From positions 1-39,043 of the forward strand of contig JAMJFO010000031.1 in the NCBI GenBank assembly GCA_023544645.1: a DNA stretch of 39,043 bases, given 5' to 3'. Shown here one piece after another: positions 28,127 to 37,765 of this stretch; the first letter of the stretch is position 1, and every line of letters begins with the position of its first letter. The notes under the pieces are model-generated. The model made no database searches. It had not been told where the DNA came from and saw only the letters and a list, made by a program, of their open reading frames with translations. Origin of the DNA: Desulfobulbaceae bacterium (GTDB taxonomy: Bacteria; Desulfobacterota; Desulfobulbia; Desulfobulbales; Desulfobulbaceae). Made by a program: the position numbers and the translations under genes.

Positions 28127-28450
28127 ATGGCGGCAACAGGGAATGACCGGGAACAGTTTCCCGGTGAAGTCGACAAACGGGAGAAACGCAAGGTCCGTTC
28201 GCGTCGGAAATCCGATGAAACCGTATGGTTCGGGCTGGGGATGTTCGGCATGGTCGGCTGGGCGGTTGCCATACCGACGGTGGCGGGGATTTTTCTGGGC
28301 ATCTGGATAGACACGCGCTGGCCGTCAAAATATTCCTGGACCCTTATGCTGCTTCTGCTGGGCTTGATACTGGGCTGTTTCAATGCCTGGTACTGGGTGC
28401 AGAAGGAACGCAATGCCATCACCCGGCAAAGGGAGGACAACCATGAGTAG
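28127..28450 (+). CDS. atpQ: N-type ATPase accessory protein AtpQ (AtpI/AtpZ-like)
   Basis: This 107-residue protein has a charged, basic N-terminal 35 residues and two membrane helices (about 45-65 and 76-95). The first contains AIPTVAGIFLGIWIDTRWPS, as in AtpZ/AtpI-type assembly or cation-channel proteins. In N-ATPase operons the gene at this place is called atpQ. The start at 28127 follows AAGGAAGCAGG. Eight bases overlap with atpR. A role in rotor-ring assembly or magnesium supply is inferred from AtpI/AtpZ and is not seen in the sequence. Confidence 0.85.
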   Translation: MAATGNDREQFPGEVDKREKRKVRSRRKSDETVWFGLGMFGMVGWAVAIPTVAGIFLGIWIDTRWPSKYSWTLMLLLLGLILGCFNAWYWVQKERNAITRQREDNHE

Positions 28451-28733
28451 TCAGGCGCTGTTTCTGGGAGCTCTGTTGGGCGTGATCCTGGGATTGTTGT
28501 ATTTCGGCGGATTGTGGTTGACGGTGCGCAGGCTGCCCAAGGTGAAACGGCCGCGGTTTTTTCTGCTGCTGAGTTCGCTGTTCAGGCTTTCGCTGGTTTT
28601 GGGCTGCTTCTGGCTGATCATGCGCCAGGATCTGGTCCTTTTCCTGATAACCCTGTTGTTTTTTTTCCTGCTCCGTATCGTCCTCATCGGGCTGGCGAGA
28701 AAACCCGCCAGGAGGGAAATGCATGCGAATTAG
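28443..28733 (+). CDS. atpR: N-type ATPase membrane protein AtpR
   Basis: The 96-residue protein has three hydrophobic segments (about 5-28, 41-60 and 64-84) separated by basic loops (VRRLPKVKRPR, ARKPARRE). It occupies the position of atpR, a gene found only in N-ATPase operons. Its arginines within or next to the membrane helices (RLSLVLG, LRIVLIGLAR) fit proposals that AtpR touches the c-ring carboxylates. GGGAGG precedes the start. It overlaps atpQ by 8 bases and atpB by 11, so translation is coupled. Confidence 0.85.
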   Translation: MSSQALFLGALLGVILGLLYFGGLWLTVRRLPKVKRPRFFLLLSSLFRLSLVLGCFWLIMRQDLVLFLITLLFFFLLRIVLIGLARKPARREMHAN

Positions 28734-29409
28734 TCCTGATTCCATTATCTACTGGCAGACGGAATTGTTCACCCTCAATGCCACCATCCTGTATACCTGG
28801 CTGGTGATGCTTCTTCTTGTACTCGGCAGCCGGCTTGTTACCAGGAAGCTGCAAACCGGGGAAAGGATGCCGCGCTGGCAGAACCTGCTCGAGTCAATCG
28901 TTGTGCTGATAAACGGCCAGATCCGTGATGTCACCCGGCAGCAGCCGGAACGCTTCCTGCCGTTTCTGGGAACTCTTTTTATATTTATCGGCACTTCAAA
29001 CCTGCTCAGTGTAGTGCCCGGATTTCACCCCCCCACCGGGTCACTGTCCACCACGGCGGGACTGGCAATCTGTGTCTTTGTCGCGGTGCCGGCGTATGCT
29101 ATCGCGGACAACGGGATACTTGGCTACCTCAGGAACTATATACAGCCAACCCCCCTGATGCTGCCGTTTAACATCACCGGCGAAATAAGCCGAACCCTGG
29201 CCCTGGCGGTTCGGCTTTTCGGCAATATCATGAGCGGCAGTATGATTGCTGCCATACTTCTCGCCATTGCTCCGCTTATTTTTCCGGTGCTCATGAATCT
29301 GCTCGGGCTGCTCACCGGCATGGTCCAGGCCTATATCTTTGCCATTCTGGCAGCGGTGTATATCGGCGCGGGAATCAAGGTGCAGGCGAAAAAAGAAAAC
29401 TCAGGGTGA
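28723..29409 (+). CDS. atpB: N-type ATPase subunit a
   Basis: The 228-residue membrane stator subunit has five to six helices. The essential stator arginine is Arg164 in SRTLALAVRLFGNIMSG, and the C-terminal helix ends AYIFAILAAVYIGAGI. It forms the ion half-channels facing the c-ring. CAGGAGG supports the ATG, 11 bases inside the end of atpR. Compared with common subunit a it is short, typical of the N-type. Confidence 0.93.
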   Translation: MRISPDSIIYWQTELFTLNATILYTWLVMLLLVLGSRLVTRKLQTGERMPRWQNLLESIVVLINGQIRDVTRQQPERFLPFLGTLFIFIGTSNLLSVVPGFHPPTGSLSTTAGLAICVFVAVPAYAIADNGILGYLRNYIQPTPLMLPFNITGEISRTLALAVRLFGNIMSGSMIAAILLAIAPLIFPVLMNLLGLLTGMVQAYIFAILAAVYIGAGIKVQAKKENSG

Positions 29410-29487
29410 CGTGATGTTTAGGGGTATTGGTTTTTATTCAAAAAGAAATTCCTGGTGGAAATTCACTGTTACTGCAAGGAGATGACT

Positions 29488-29766
29488 ATGGATAATCTGA
29501 CATTGGTGGCTGTGGCCTCAATAGTTACCGCCGGTCTCTGTATAGGCATCGGCGCCATAGGGCCGGCGCTGGGTGAAGGACGCGCCCTGGCCCAGGCGCT
29601 GAGCTCCATAGCCCAGCAGCCGGATGAGACGAATACCATCACCCGGACATTGTTTGTCGGCCTGGCAATGGTTGAATCAACAGCTATTTACTGCTTTGTT
29701 GTTTCGATGATCCTCATCTTCGCCAATCCGTTCTGGGAATATTTTCTCTCCCGGGCAGGAGGATAA
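29488..29766 (+). CDS. atpE: N-type ATPase subunit c
   Basis: The 92-residue rotor protein consists of two membrane helices joined by the polar loop AQQPDET (residues 42-48). Helix 1 has GPALGEGRALAQ with Glu30, helix 2 has AMVESTAIY with Glu63-Ser64-Thr65 and Tyr68. The EST...Y set resembles sodium-binding c subunits, but a second carboxylate, Glu30, replaces the Gln of Ilyobacter tartaricus. Double-carboxylate rings of this kind have been reported as proton-translocating in one N-ATPase, so the coupling ion is open. The start at 29488 follows AAGGAG. Confidence 0.93.
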   Translation: MDNLTLVAVASIVTAGLCIGIGAIGPALGEGRALAQALSSIAQQPDETNTITRTLFVGLAMVESTAIYCFVVSMILIFANPFWEYFLSRAGG

Positions 29767-29769
29767 GCC

Positions 29770-30525
29770 GTGCTCCTCGACTGGTTCACGGTTGGCGCGC
29801 AGATCGTCAATTTTCTTATCCTGATCTATCTGCTGAAACGGTTCCTCTATAAGCCGATACTCAGGGCAATGGATGAACGGGAACAGAAGATCGCCGGACG
29901 GCTGCAGGAAGCGGCAAAGAAGAGAGAGTTGGCGGAATCGGAAGCCGCTTCTCTGGCCGAGGAGCGTCGTGAACTGGAAAACAGCAGGGAGAAAATGCGG
30001 GAAGATGCCCGGGCGGAAATCGAGAAGTGGCGCGATGAAGCCATGCAGCAAGCCAGAAGCGAGGTGGCGGAAACCAGACACACCTGGCAGGATAACCTGG
30101 AACGTGAGCAGAATGATTTTGTCCGCAGGCTGAAGGCCGTTCTGGGCCGCCAGGTATTCCGCGCTGCGGCCAAGGCCATGGAGGACCTGGTCGATGAAGG
30201 GCTTCAGGGCAAGCTGGTAGAGACATTTGCCGGAAAGCTCCCGACATTAATTGCCGATAATGAGGAAACGGGTCGGCGCATGGGAAATGAGCTGGAGGTC
30301 AAATCCGGATTTGAATTGAATGAACAGCAACTTAAAGATGTGCGGGCTGTGGTCGGGGAGCTTTTTCCGGAGTCTGATATCGATTTTGCCGTTGACCCGG
30401 ACATCGGTTTCACCATCCGGCTTGTGGGCGGCAACCATAGAATTGAATGGGGGCTGAACCGCTATATGGATGAAATGGAAGAAAAGGTCCTGAACACCAT
30501 GCATCTGGCGCAGGGTAAAAAATGA
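29770..30525 (+). CDS. atpF: N-type ATPase subunit b with delta-like C-terminal domain
   Basis: The 251-residue protein begins with GTG (ribosome-binding site CAGGAGG). It has one membrane helix (about 5-23, [19 protein letters not shown]), a long charged coiled coil (about 28-125) and a C-terminal domain whose segment [20 protein letters not shown], with [13 protein letters not shown] after it, resembles the last third of subunit delta. The operon has no separate delta gene, so this fused subunit presumably serves both as peripheral stalk and as head clamp. It overlaps atpA by four bases (ATGA). Confidence 0.9.
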   Translation: MLLDWFTVGAQIVNFLILIYLLKRFLYKPILRAMDEREQKIAGRLQEAAKKRELAESEAASLAEERRELENSREKMREDARAEIEKWRDEAMQQARSEVAETRHTWQDNLEREQNDFVRRLKAVLGRQVFRAAAKAMEDLVDEGLQGKLVETFAGKLPTLIADNEETGRRMGNELEVKSGFELNEQQLKDVRAVVGELFPESDIDFAVDPDIGFTIRLVGGNHRIEWGLNRYMDEMEEKVLNTMHLAQGKK

Positions 30526-32108
30526 GTCTGAAAGAACTGGAGAGTGCCCTTGATCACGTGGCTTCCGGAATCGAGGCACACCTGGAAAAATTCAACCCGA
30601 CGGTCGCCATCGAGGAAGTCGGGCGCATCCGCAAGATAAGCCAGGGCATTGTCTGGGCCGAGGGATTGAACAGAGTGCAGGCCGAGGAACTGGTGGTCCT
30701 GGGAGCGAATACGATTGGTGTGGTGCTGGATATTCTGCCGGAGAGGATCGGCATTGTGCTGCTGGGGCCCGACAAGAAACTGAGGGCCGGCGACGAGGTG
30801 GCCAGAACCGGGCGCATTCTGGAGATTCCGGTGCATGAGGATATGGTCGGCAGGGTGGTAGATCCGATGGGCAGTCCCCTGGATGACCGGGAAGCGCTGC
30901 CGGATGAACAACGGCTGCCGGCGCAGCGTGAAGCGCCGGCAATCATGGACCGGGCCCCGGTTGATACCCCCCTGCAGTCGGGCATCAAGGTGGTCGACGC
31001 CCTGATACCCATCGGCCGCGGCCAGCGCGAACTCATCCTTGGCGACCGCCAGACCGGGAAAACAGCGGTGGCGGTTGACACCATTATCAACCAGCGCGGC
31101 AAAGACGTGATCTGCATCTACTGCGCCATCGGCCAGCGCAGCTCCAGCATTGCCAAGGTGATTAATGACCTCAGGCGCTACGGTGCCATGGAACACACTA
31201 TTGTCGTGGTTGCCGAAGGCAATGATCCGCCGGGCCTGCAGTATATCGCGCCGTATGCGGCAACATCGATTGGGGAATTTTTTATGGAGCAGGGCCGCGA
31301 CGTCCTGATCGTCTATGACGACATGACCCGGCATGCCCAGGCCTACCGGCAGATCTCTCTTCTCATGCGTCGCCCGCCCGGTCGCGAAGCGTTTCCCGGC
31401 GATATTTTTTACATCCATTCCCGGCTGCTGGAACGGTCAACTCATCTCAGGTCCGAACTGGGGGGAGGTTCGCTGACCGCGCTGCCGATCATTGAGACGG
31501 AAGCGCAGAATATTTCCGCGTATATACCCACCAACCTGATCTCCATCACCGACGGCCAGATATACCTTTCCCCCGATCTGTTCCAGAAGGGGATGCTGCC
31601 GGCAATCGAGGTCGGTAAATCCGTGTCGCGGGTGGGCGGGAAGGCTCAGCTGCCCGCGTACCGTAAAGTGGCGGGCGATCTGCGGCTGTCCTATTCCCAG
31701 TACCAGGAGCTTGAATCATTCTCTCGATTCGGCACCAAGCTGGACGAGGAGACCCGCAATAAGCTGGCCCACGGCAGAAGGGTGCGTGAAATCCTCAAAC
31801 AGAAACAGTCCCGCGCCCTTTCGGCAGCCCAGCAGATAGCAGTATTGTTCTGCGTGAATGAGGGATTGCTTGACGGGCTTCCCCTGGATGCCATGGGATC
31901 CATTGAAGAAGAAATAGTTGAATTAATGGGTACGGATGACCACCTGGCGGAAGCGGTACTTGCGGCAGGCAGGAAAGACGCCGTCTGGGATGAACTCCTG
32001 GATAAGCTGAAGGAAGCCGTCGACAAGCTGTCGCAGAAAGATCAGGGACCGGACGATGATGAGCACGCCGGAAAAGATAAGGAAAACCGGGAAAAAGGAC
32101 AGGCCTGA
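30522..32108 (+). CDS. atpA: N-type ATPase subunit alpha
   Basis: The 528-residue head subunit has Walker [19 protein letters not shown] and the C-terminal helical domain through [12 protein letters not shown]-like sequence. It binds nucleotide non-catalytically and pairs with beta. The last ~25 residues are a highly charged tail ([19 protein letters not shown]), echoing the tail on the beta subunit. The ATG overlaps the atpF stop. The following atpG starts five bases after its stop. Confidence 0.95.
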   Translation: MSLKELESALDHVASGIEAHLEKFNPTVAIEEVGRIRKISQGIVWAEGLNRVQAEELVVLGANTIGVVLDILPERIGIVLLGPDKKLRAGDEVARTGRILEIPVHEDMVGRVVDPMGSPLDDREALPDEQRLPAQREAPAIMDRAPVDTPLQSGIKVVDALIPIGRGQRELILGDRQTGKTAVAVDTIINQRGKDVICIYCAIGQRSSSIAKVINDLRRYGAMEHTIVVVAEGNDPPGLQYIAPYAATSIGEFFMEQGRDVLIVYDDMTRHAQAYRQISLLMRRPPGREAFPGDIFYIHSRLLERSTHLRSELGGGSLTALPIIETEAQNISAYIPTNLISITDGQIYLSPDLFQKGMLPAIEVGKSVSRVGGKAQLPAYRKVAGDLRLSYSQYQELESFSRFGTKLDEETRNKLAHGRRVREILKQKQSRALSAAQQIAVLFCVNEGLLDGLPLDAMGSIEEEIVELMGTDDHLAEAVLAAGRKDAVWDELLDKLKEAVDKLSQKDQGPDDDEHAGKDKENREKGQA

Positions 32109-32113
32109 AAACA

Positions 32114-32989
32114 GTGCAAACCCTGGAGAGCCTGCAGCGGAAAATTCATACGGCCCATGACCTGCTTTCCGTGGTCAAAACCATGAAAAGTCTGGCCGCG
32201 GTGAATATCAGGCAGTATGAATCAGCGGCCGCGGCCATGGATACCTATTACGGGATTGTGGAAAAGGGCTGGCAGGCGCTGTTCCGTGATTGGGGCGAAA
32301 TACCGTTCAGCGGGTCGGAGAAGGCCGCGGTGTGCCTGGTGCTGGGTTCGGACCAGGGAATGTGCGGCCAGTTCAACGACGTCGTGCTGAATATGGCCTT
32401 TGATCACGCGGACAAACTGGCATCACGGGGACAGCGCTGTTATTTCTGGGCGGCAGGGGAAAGAATTTCTTCCGGCCTGGAAGATGGTCCCGGAGCGGAG
32501 GAATATTTTGCGCTGCCGAGCAGCATCACCGGTATCAGCGAACAGATGTACAGGATTGTGGAAACTTTCGGCCGTTGGCGGCAGAAGAATAATACCGAGA
32601 TCCTGTATGTCATTCATAATCGGCAGGAGCACGAAGCGAGCGGTTACCGCCCTTCTTTAAACAGGATTCTGCCGTTGGATCGGGAGTGGCTTGCGGAAAA
32701 AAGAAAAAAGCCATGGCCCTCGCGATGTCTACCCATGCTGGGCCTGCCTGAAGAAAACCTGTTCGACCAGCTCCTGCGGCAATATCTTTTCGCCTCCTTT
32801 TTCAGGGCTTTTGCCCAGTCACTGGCCAGTGAGAACGCGGCCCGTCTGGCCTCCATGCACTCGGCTGAAAAGAATATTACCGAAATGGAGGAGCGGCTGC
32901 AGGGATCATACCGTGAAGCGCGGCAGAATTTGATAACTTCTGAACTGTTTGACATTATCTCAGGTTTTGAAGCGATCATGGAAGAGTGA
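32114..32989 (+). CDS. atpG: N-type ATPase subunit gamma
   Basis: The 291-residue central-stalk subunit starts with GTG. Both coiled-coil ends are recognisable: TLESLQRKIHTAHDLLSVVK with TMKSLAAVNIRQYE at the N-terminus, and EMEERLQGSYREARQNLITS near the C-terminus. The globular middle holds VLGSDQGMCGQFND. It has diverged considerably from typical F-ATPase gamma, as expected for N-type enzymes. It is the last gene of the operon, followed after 72 bases by ftsH. Confidence 0.9.
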   Translation: MQTLESLQRKIHTAHDLLSVVKTMKSLAAVNIRQYESAAAAMDTYYGIVEKGWQALFRDWGEIPFSGSEKAAVCLVLGSDQGMCGQFNDVVLNMAFDHADKLASRGQRCYFWAAGERISSGLEDGPGAEEYFALPSSITGISEQMYRIVETFGRWRQKNNTEILYVIHNRQEHEASGYRPSLNRILPLDREWLAEKRKKPWPSRCLPMLGLPEENLFDQLLRQYLFASFFRAFAQSLASENAARLASMHSAEKNITEMEERLQGSYREARQNLITSELFDIISGFEAIMEE

Positions 32990-33061
32990 CTTGCTGATAA
33001 TTTCCCGCTCGCGGCTTTGAATATTAGAAATCAAAAGGAAAACATAAATCGAAGGAGTAGT

Positions 33062-34942
33062 ATGGCTGATAAAAAAATACCGGGAAAAAAAGGCCTTGAC
33101 CGGGCGCCGGTATGGGCTCGACTGGCACTGTTTTTTCTCATATGGGTTTTTATTTCCTATGCATATATGTATTTCAGACCTGTGGAACAGGTCGAGCATA
33201 TCCCGTATACCCTTTTTAAGGAACAGGTTGCCCAAGGGCAGGTATCTGAGATTGAAGTAAAGGGACAGGAGGTATCGGGCCGGTATGTGTCTGAAAAAAA
33301 GAATGAAGAAAGTAAGAAAATTCTGGGTGGGCGGTATTTCGAAACCGTTCTCCCTTCTTTTGATGACCCTGAGTTGATAACTCTTCTTGAAAAAAAAGAA
33401 GTGATCATAAACGCTAAACCGGATGAACGATCATGGTTCTGGACTCTTGTCATTACCCTTCTTCCCTGGGTGCTTATTATTGGGTTTTTTGTCATGATAA
33501 ACAAAAGAATGAGGCAGCAGCTCGGATCTTCGGGGGGACCTTTCGGGTTTGGGAAATCAAAGGCTAAAAAAGTCAAACAGGAAGAAGTGACTGTAAAATT
33601 TAAGGATGTCGCGGGACTGGAAAATGCGAAACATGAGCTGGAGGAAATGGTCGACTACCTGAAGGAGCCGGGAAAGTTTCGCAACCTGGGAGGTGAACTG
33701 CCCAAGGGAATATTGCTCGCTGGGCCGCCGGGAACGGGAAAAACCCTCATGGCACGCGCAATGGCCGGTGAGGCGGGGGTCCCGTTTTTCAATATCAGCG
33801 GTTCGGAATTTATTGAAATGTTTGTCGGTGTCGGCGCGTCCAGGGTGCGAGACATGTTTGCGACCGCGAAAAAAGAATCACCGGCCCTGATTTTTATCGA
33901 CGAACTTGATTCCATAGGCAGAGTGCGCGGCACAGGCATTGGAGGCGGTCATGATGAACGGGAGCAGACGCTGAACCAGATCCTTTCCGAAATGGACGGT
34001 TTCAGCCCCCATGAGTCGGTTATTGTTCTGGCTGCCACCAACAGGCCTGATGTCCTCGATCCCGCCCTTGTCAGGCCGGGTCGGTTTGACCGGCAGATCA
34101 CCCTGGACATGCCCCAGCGAAACGCCAGGAAGGAAATCCTCGTTCTGCATGCCGGGAAAGTTCCCCTTGCCGATGACGTTGACTTCGATCTTATTGCCGG
34201 GGCAACCGTTGGTTTTTCAGGGGCGGATCTGAAAAACCTCGTCAACGAGGCTGCCCTGCTCGCAGCCAGAAAGGGAAAAGAGCAGGTGGAAATGGAAGAT
34301 TTCAACGAAAGCCGGGATAAGATTATCATGGGGGTGAAACGGGAAGACCGTATTTCCGATGAAGAAAAAAAGATGGTTGCCTATCATGAAGCCGGTCATG
34401 CCTTGACCGCATTGATGGTTCCGGGGGCGGATCCGCTCAGCAAGGTCACGATTATTCCCCGGGGCAGATCCCTCGGCGCTACCGAACAGGTTCCGGAAGA
34501 GGACAGGCACAATCTTGGGAAGAAATATCTGATGAACCGTATCGCGGTTATGGTTGGCGGTCGCGCAGCGGAAGAAGTTGTTTTCAATGATATAACCTCC
34601 GGGGCCGGAGATGATTTGAAAAAAGCCACCGAGATAGCCCGCCGCATGGTCTGTCAATGGGGGATGAGTGAAAAAATCGGCCCGGTGGCGTTTAAAAAGG
34701 GTGAACCCCATCCTTTTCTTGGCCGGGAACTGACGGAGGAAAAGGATTATAGCGAGGCCACGGCACAGGTTATCGACGATGAAATCAAAAGCATACTGTT
34801 GGCGGGTGAGGAAACGGCACGGAAAATAATGGAAGAAAACCGGCAGAAACTTGATACACTGGCTGAGGAGCTGATGAAAGAAGAGACCCTCACTTCTGAA
34901 GAAATACAGAAACTGCTCCAACTGGAAGAAGAAAAAAGTTGA
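33062..34942 (+). CDS. ftsH: Membrane-anchored ATP-dependent zinc metalloprotease FtsH
   Basis: At 626 residues the protein has all FtsH parts. They are two membrane helices (about 17-36 and 126-146) around a periplasmic loop, Walker A GPPGTGKT (221-228), Walker B IFIDE (277-281), the arginine fingers in the second region of homology (RPGRFDR), zinc motif HEAGH (442-446) and the third ligand region SGAGDD (about 513-518). It degrades unassembled or damaged membrane proteins. The ATG at 33062 has GAAGGAG in front. It follows the N-ATPase operon by 72 bases and may be co-transcribed, plausibly for quality control of the complex. It may be an accessory copy. Confidence 0.95.
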   Translation: MADKKIPGKKGLDRAPVWARLALFFLIWVFISYAYMYFRPVEQVEHIPYTLFKEQVAQGQVSEIEVKGQEVSGRYVSEKKNEESKKILGGRYFETVLPSFDDPELITLLEKKEVIINAKPDERSWFWTLVITLLPWVLIIGFFVMINKRMRQQLGSSGGPFGFGKSKAKKVKQEEVTVKFKDVAGLENAKHELEEMVDYLKEPGKFRNLGGELPKGILLAGPPGTGKTLMARAMAGEAGVPFFNISGSEFIEMFVGVGASRVRDMFATAKKESPALIFIDELDSIGRVRGTGIGGGHDEREQTLNQILSEMDGFSPHESVIVLAATNRPDVLDPALVRPGRFDRQITLDMPQRNARKEILVLHAGKVPLADDVDFDLIAGATVGFSGADLKNLVNEAALLAARKGKEQVEMEDFNESRDKIIMGVKREDRISDEEKKMVAYHEAGHALTALMVPGADPLSKVTIIPRGRSLGATEQVPEEDRHNLGKKYLMNRIAVMVGGRAAEEVVFNDITSGAGDDLKKATEIARRMVCQWGMSEKIGPVAFKKGEPHPFLGRELTEEKDYSEATAQVIDDEIKSILLAGEETARKIMEENRQKLDTLAEELMKEETLTSEEIQKLLQLEEEKS

Positions 34943-34999
34943 GGTGTGCAGGTTCTCTGGTTTTGTTCTGTTGCATTTTGTGAAGGCATTTTTTGCTTG

Positions 35000-35038
35000 G
35001 AGCAGGCAAGTGCAGAGAATGCCGGCATTTGCCTGCTC
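35000..35038. terminator. Hairpin between convergent ftsH and pfkB
   Basis: GAGCAGGCAA (35000-35009) pairs perfectly with TTGCCTGCTC (35029-35038), with a further small TGCCGGCA palindrome in the loop. It lies between the two stops (34942 and 35085). The plus strand is moderately T/C-rich afterwards. A bidirectional terminator is likely. Confidence 0.6.
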
Positions 35039-35084
35039 AAGCCCGCTCCTTTCTATTTCAGGAAATATTTACCCGGCTTTTATT

Positions 35085-36038
35085 TTATAACCATTTCCTG
35101 TTTTGCTCCAGTTTGCGGAAAATCTTTTCCGTATCATCTTTGCGGCACAATTCGGTTCCCTCCGTCAGCAGGGCCGCTGTGCCGGCTGCCATACCATACA
35201 AGAATGCTTCGTGGAGCTGCTTTCCCTGGTGCAGACCGAGGATCATGGCTCCGACAAAACTGTCGCCCGCGCCCACGGAACTGACTTCCTTGACCTCCAG
35301 GCCGGCAACTCTCAGCTGGTCGTCCCTGGTGGTCAGCAGAGCCCCGTCCCTGCCCAGGGAGAGGGCCAGCGCTTCGCATCTGCCGCTGTCAACAAGATTA
35401 CGGCATACCTTCTCCTGATCTTTTTCCTCGGAGAGGGAGCAATCGCAGATTTCCTCAAGTTCACGACGATTGGGTTTAATGAGATACACTCCGATCTCCA
35501 GGGCTCTTTTCAGGGGTTCTCCTGATGTATCCAGGATGATTTTGGTTGAACTGCCGCTGAAATGCTCCGCCAGCTTTGTATAAAAATCAGCAGGTACTCC
35601 GGGCGGCAGGCTGCCGGAGACTACGAGAAAATCCGGACCCGGCGCAAGTCCGGCGACTGCCTGGATGCACTGCTGCCATTCCTCCTCCCGGAGTTCTGGT
35701 CCGGGCAGGACAAAACGATATTGCTCCCCGCTTTTCGTAACGCGGACCGAAAAACTTTCCCTGGTCATATCGTCGATATGGACCGGATGGCTTTCGATTT
35801 GCTGCTGCGTAAGCATATCACCAATGCTTCTGCCCGTAGATCCGCCGGCGGGAAATATGGCCATTGACCTCCCTCCGAGGAGACTGACGGCACGGCTGAC
35901 GTTGATCCCCCCGCCGCCCGGGTCACGCAGGACATCGTGGCAGCGCAGTTTTTTAGTCGGCGCCATAGCGTCAACTTCACCGCTCACATCAAGACAGGGG
36001 TTGATGGTCAGTGTTACAATTGCATGGTCAACGGACAT
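35085..36038 (-). CDS. pfkB: 6-phosphofructokinase, PfkB type (Pfk-2)
   Basis: The 317-residue protein is a ribokinase-fold sugar kinase closest in pattern to E. coli PfkB. Matching blocks are LTINPCLD, KLRCHDV, DPGGGGINVSRAV, FPAGGSTG, SGEQYRFVLPGPEL, VVSGSLPPGV, IKPNRRELEEI and the catalytic anion-hole motif GAGDSFVGAM (catalytic Asp in GAGD). It phosphorylates fructose-6-phosphate with ATP. The start at 36038 is chosen for GAGAGG upstream and alignment with PfkB. The open frame extends 42 codons more with atypical sequence. It converges on ftsH and, with gap, gives the island two glycolytic steps. Confidence 0.92.
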   Translation of the reverse strand: MSVDHAIVTLTINPCLDVSGEVDAMAPTKKLRCHDVLRDPGGGGINVSRAVSLLGGRSMAIFPAGGSTGRSIGDMLTQQQIESHPVHIDDMTRESFSVRVTKSGEQYRFVLPGPELREEEWQQCIQAVAGLAPGPDFLVVSGSLPPGVPADFYTKLAEHFSGSSTKIILDTSGEPLKRALEIGVYLIKPNRRELEEICDCSLSEEKDQEKVCRNLVDSGRCEALALSLGRDGALLTTRDDQLRVAGLEVKEVSSVGAGDSFVGAMILGLHQGKQLHEAFLYGMAAGTAALLTEGTELCRKDDTEKIFRKLEQNRKWL

Positions 36039-36471
36039 ATTCTGCCTCTCTCGGAAATGTTTTTTCGTATCCTGGTGGTTCAACGGCGGAAAAGGGTAAT
36101 GAGTCTCCATCGGTGAATATACCTTCAGTGATCTGATTAACAAAGATTGTGCCATCCCGACCATTTTTTTAAGTATTCTGTCCAGCAGATCGGTGATTCA
36201 GCCACCTGCGGCCGAAATTTTTTTCAGCCGGAGAATGCCTGGCATGGATGTTCATTTATATTTATTTTGCAGAGGTCAAATCAGGGATGATTATCCGGCC
36301 GGGCAGGATAATTGTTCTCGCGACACGACTTCGAATCCATATTTCCTGATCATTAGCCTGTTTGACAGGTATGGTTATTGCTTCATGTTTAAGCGGGGCA
36401 TCAGCGTATTGGAATGACATATTTTTACTCGGTTTAAATCTGCACTGAAAACAAGCTAATGGTAGACAAGT
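36039..36471. other. Divergent intergenic region between pfkB and the CysRS-like gene
   Basis: No gene is supported in these 433 bases. A 7-bp inverted repeat, ATTATCC/GGATAAT (36290-36296 and 36306-36312), lies about 250 bases upstream of pfkB and 160 upstream of the CysRS-like gene. It could be an operator for either. The rest is AT-rich with no clear promoter consensus. Confidence 0.4.
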
Positions 36472-37752
36472 ATGGGGTCCGGAAATAAACGAATAAAGAA
36501 TAATACGTTATATCTGCGGAATACTCTCAGCCGCCGGCTTGACCCTTTTATCCCGGCAGACAGAAAGCTGGTCAGGATGTTCACTTGCGGGCCATCCATA
36601 TACGACAGGCCGCATATCGGCAACTACCGCACCTACATTTATGAAGACATCCTCGAGCGATATCTCAATTATCTCGGATGCCGGGTCAAACGGGTTATAA
36701 ATTTTACCGATGTCGAAGATAAATCCATTGCCCGGATGGAGAAGCAAGGGGCCTCTCTGGCGGAGGTTACGGAACCGAATGCCGCGCTTTTCAGAAAAGA
36801 GGCCCATGATCTGCATATCAGGCTGCCGACATATATCCCCCGTTCCTCAACCACTGTCGACCAGGCGGTCAAACTGATTCAGATTCTTCTCAAGAAAAAA
36901 ATCGCCTACCGGCATGGCCGGGATATTTTTTATGATCCGCTCAAATTCGAAGGTTTCGGCAAACTATTCGGGCTCGACATGAGCAAGTGGCCAACGCAGA
37001 AACGACGCTTTGCCAGGGATACCTACCCCGGACAACGCTGGAATCTCGGTGATTTCATCCTCTGGCACGGTTACCGGCGCAACTGGGGTGGCAGCCTTTG
37101 CTGGGACATGGAAATCGGCAAAGGACGCCCGGCCTGGAATATACAGGACCCCGCCATGATTACCGCCCATCTGGGGTATCAGATTGACATCAGCTGCGGC
37201 GGTGTGGATAATCTGTACCGGCACCACGATTATACGATCGCGGTTATCGAGGCGGTTTCGAGGAAACAGTTTGCCCGCTACTGGCTCCATGGAGAGCATG
37301 TTCTCATTGACGGCAAAAAAATGTCAAAAAGCAAGGGCAATATCCTCTATCCCGGTGATCTCGTTGACCGGGGATACAACCACGGCCATATCCGTTTTCA
37401 TCTGCTGCGCACCCACTATCGTCGGAGAATAACTCTCAGGGAGACAGAACTGGCTGAAAGCCGTGAACAACTTGATAACCTGCAGATTCAGATTCAGAAA
37501 GTTCTTGATCCCACCCTCTATGTCAAAAACGATTCCGCCAAATTCAGAAATTTGCTTGCCGCATTGCGTAATGGTTTTACGCAGGCCATGAATAACGACC
37601 TCGACAGCGGCGCGGCCATTTCAAATCTTGGCAACACCATCAACCTGCTGGTACAATTTAAAGATCAGCAGGGTATCAACAAGAAGCAGGCAGCCTCGTT
37701 CCGGCAGGTTCTTACCGGAATCGATTCGGTGTTAAAGGTATTTAACTTCTGA
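36472..37752 (+). CDS. Cysteinyl-tRNA-synthetase-like ligase with degenerate zinc site
   Basis: The 426-residue class I ligase-fold protein is homologous to CysRS: MFTCGPSIYDRPHIGNYR near the start (HIGN 48-51), FTDVEDKSI, GDFILWHG, FARYWLHG and KMSKS (283-287). Of the four zinc ligands of E. coli CysRS, Cys39 and His251 remain. Cys209 is Asp226 (PAWNIQDPAM instead of PGWHIECSAM), and Glu238 is Thr255 (HHDYT instead of HHENE). It ends early, lacking most of the C-terminal anticodon-binding part, and in length resembles MshC-type ligases. Zinc recognises the cysteine thiol in CysRS, so specificity is probably altered. The stop is 13 bases before the antiporter gene. The ribosome-binding site is weak. 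Confidence 0.88.
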   Translation: MGSGNKRIKNNTLYLRNTLSRRLDPFIPADRKLVRMFTCGPSIYDRPHIGNYRTYIYEDILERYLNYLGCRVKRVINFTDVEDKSIARMEKQGASLAEVTEPNAALFRKEAHDLHIRLPTYIPRSSTTVDQAVKLIQILLKKKIAYRHGRDIFYDPLKFEGFGKLFGLDMSKWPTQKRRFARDTYPGQRWNLGDFILWHGYRRNWGGSLCWDMEIGKGRPAWNIQDPAMITAHLGYQIDISCGGVDNLYRHHDYTIAVIEAVSRKQFARYWLHGEHVLIDGKKMSKSKGNILYPGDLVDRGYNHGHIRFHLLRTHYRRRITLRETELAESREQLDNLQIQIQKVLDPTLYVKNDSAKFRNLLAALRNGFTQAMNNDLDSGAAISNLGNTINLLVQFKDQQGINKKQAASFRQVLTGIDSVLKVFNF

Positions 37753-37765
37753 CCAGGTCAGTATC

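Noticed and set aside
30462-31418. A 318-codon minus-strand frame antisense to atpA
   Set aside because: It is a shadow of the alpha subunit coding sequence.
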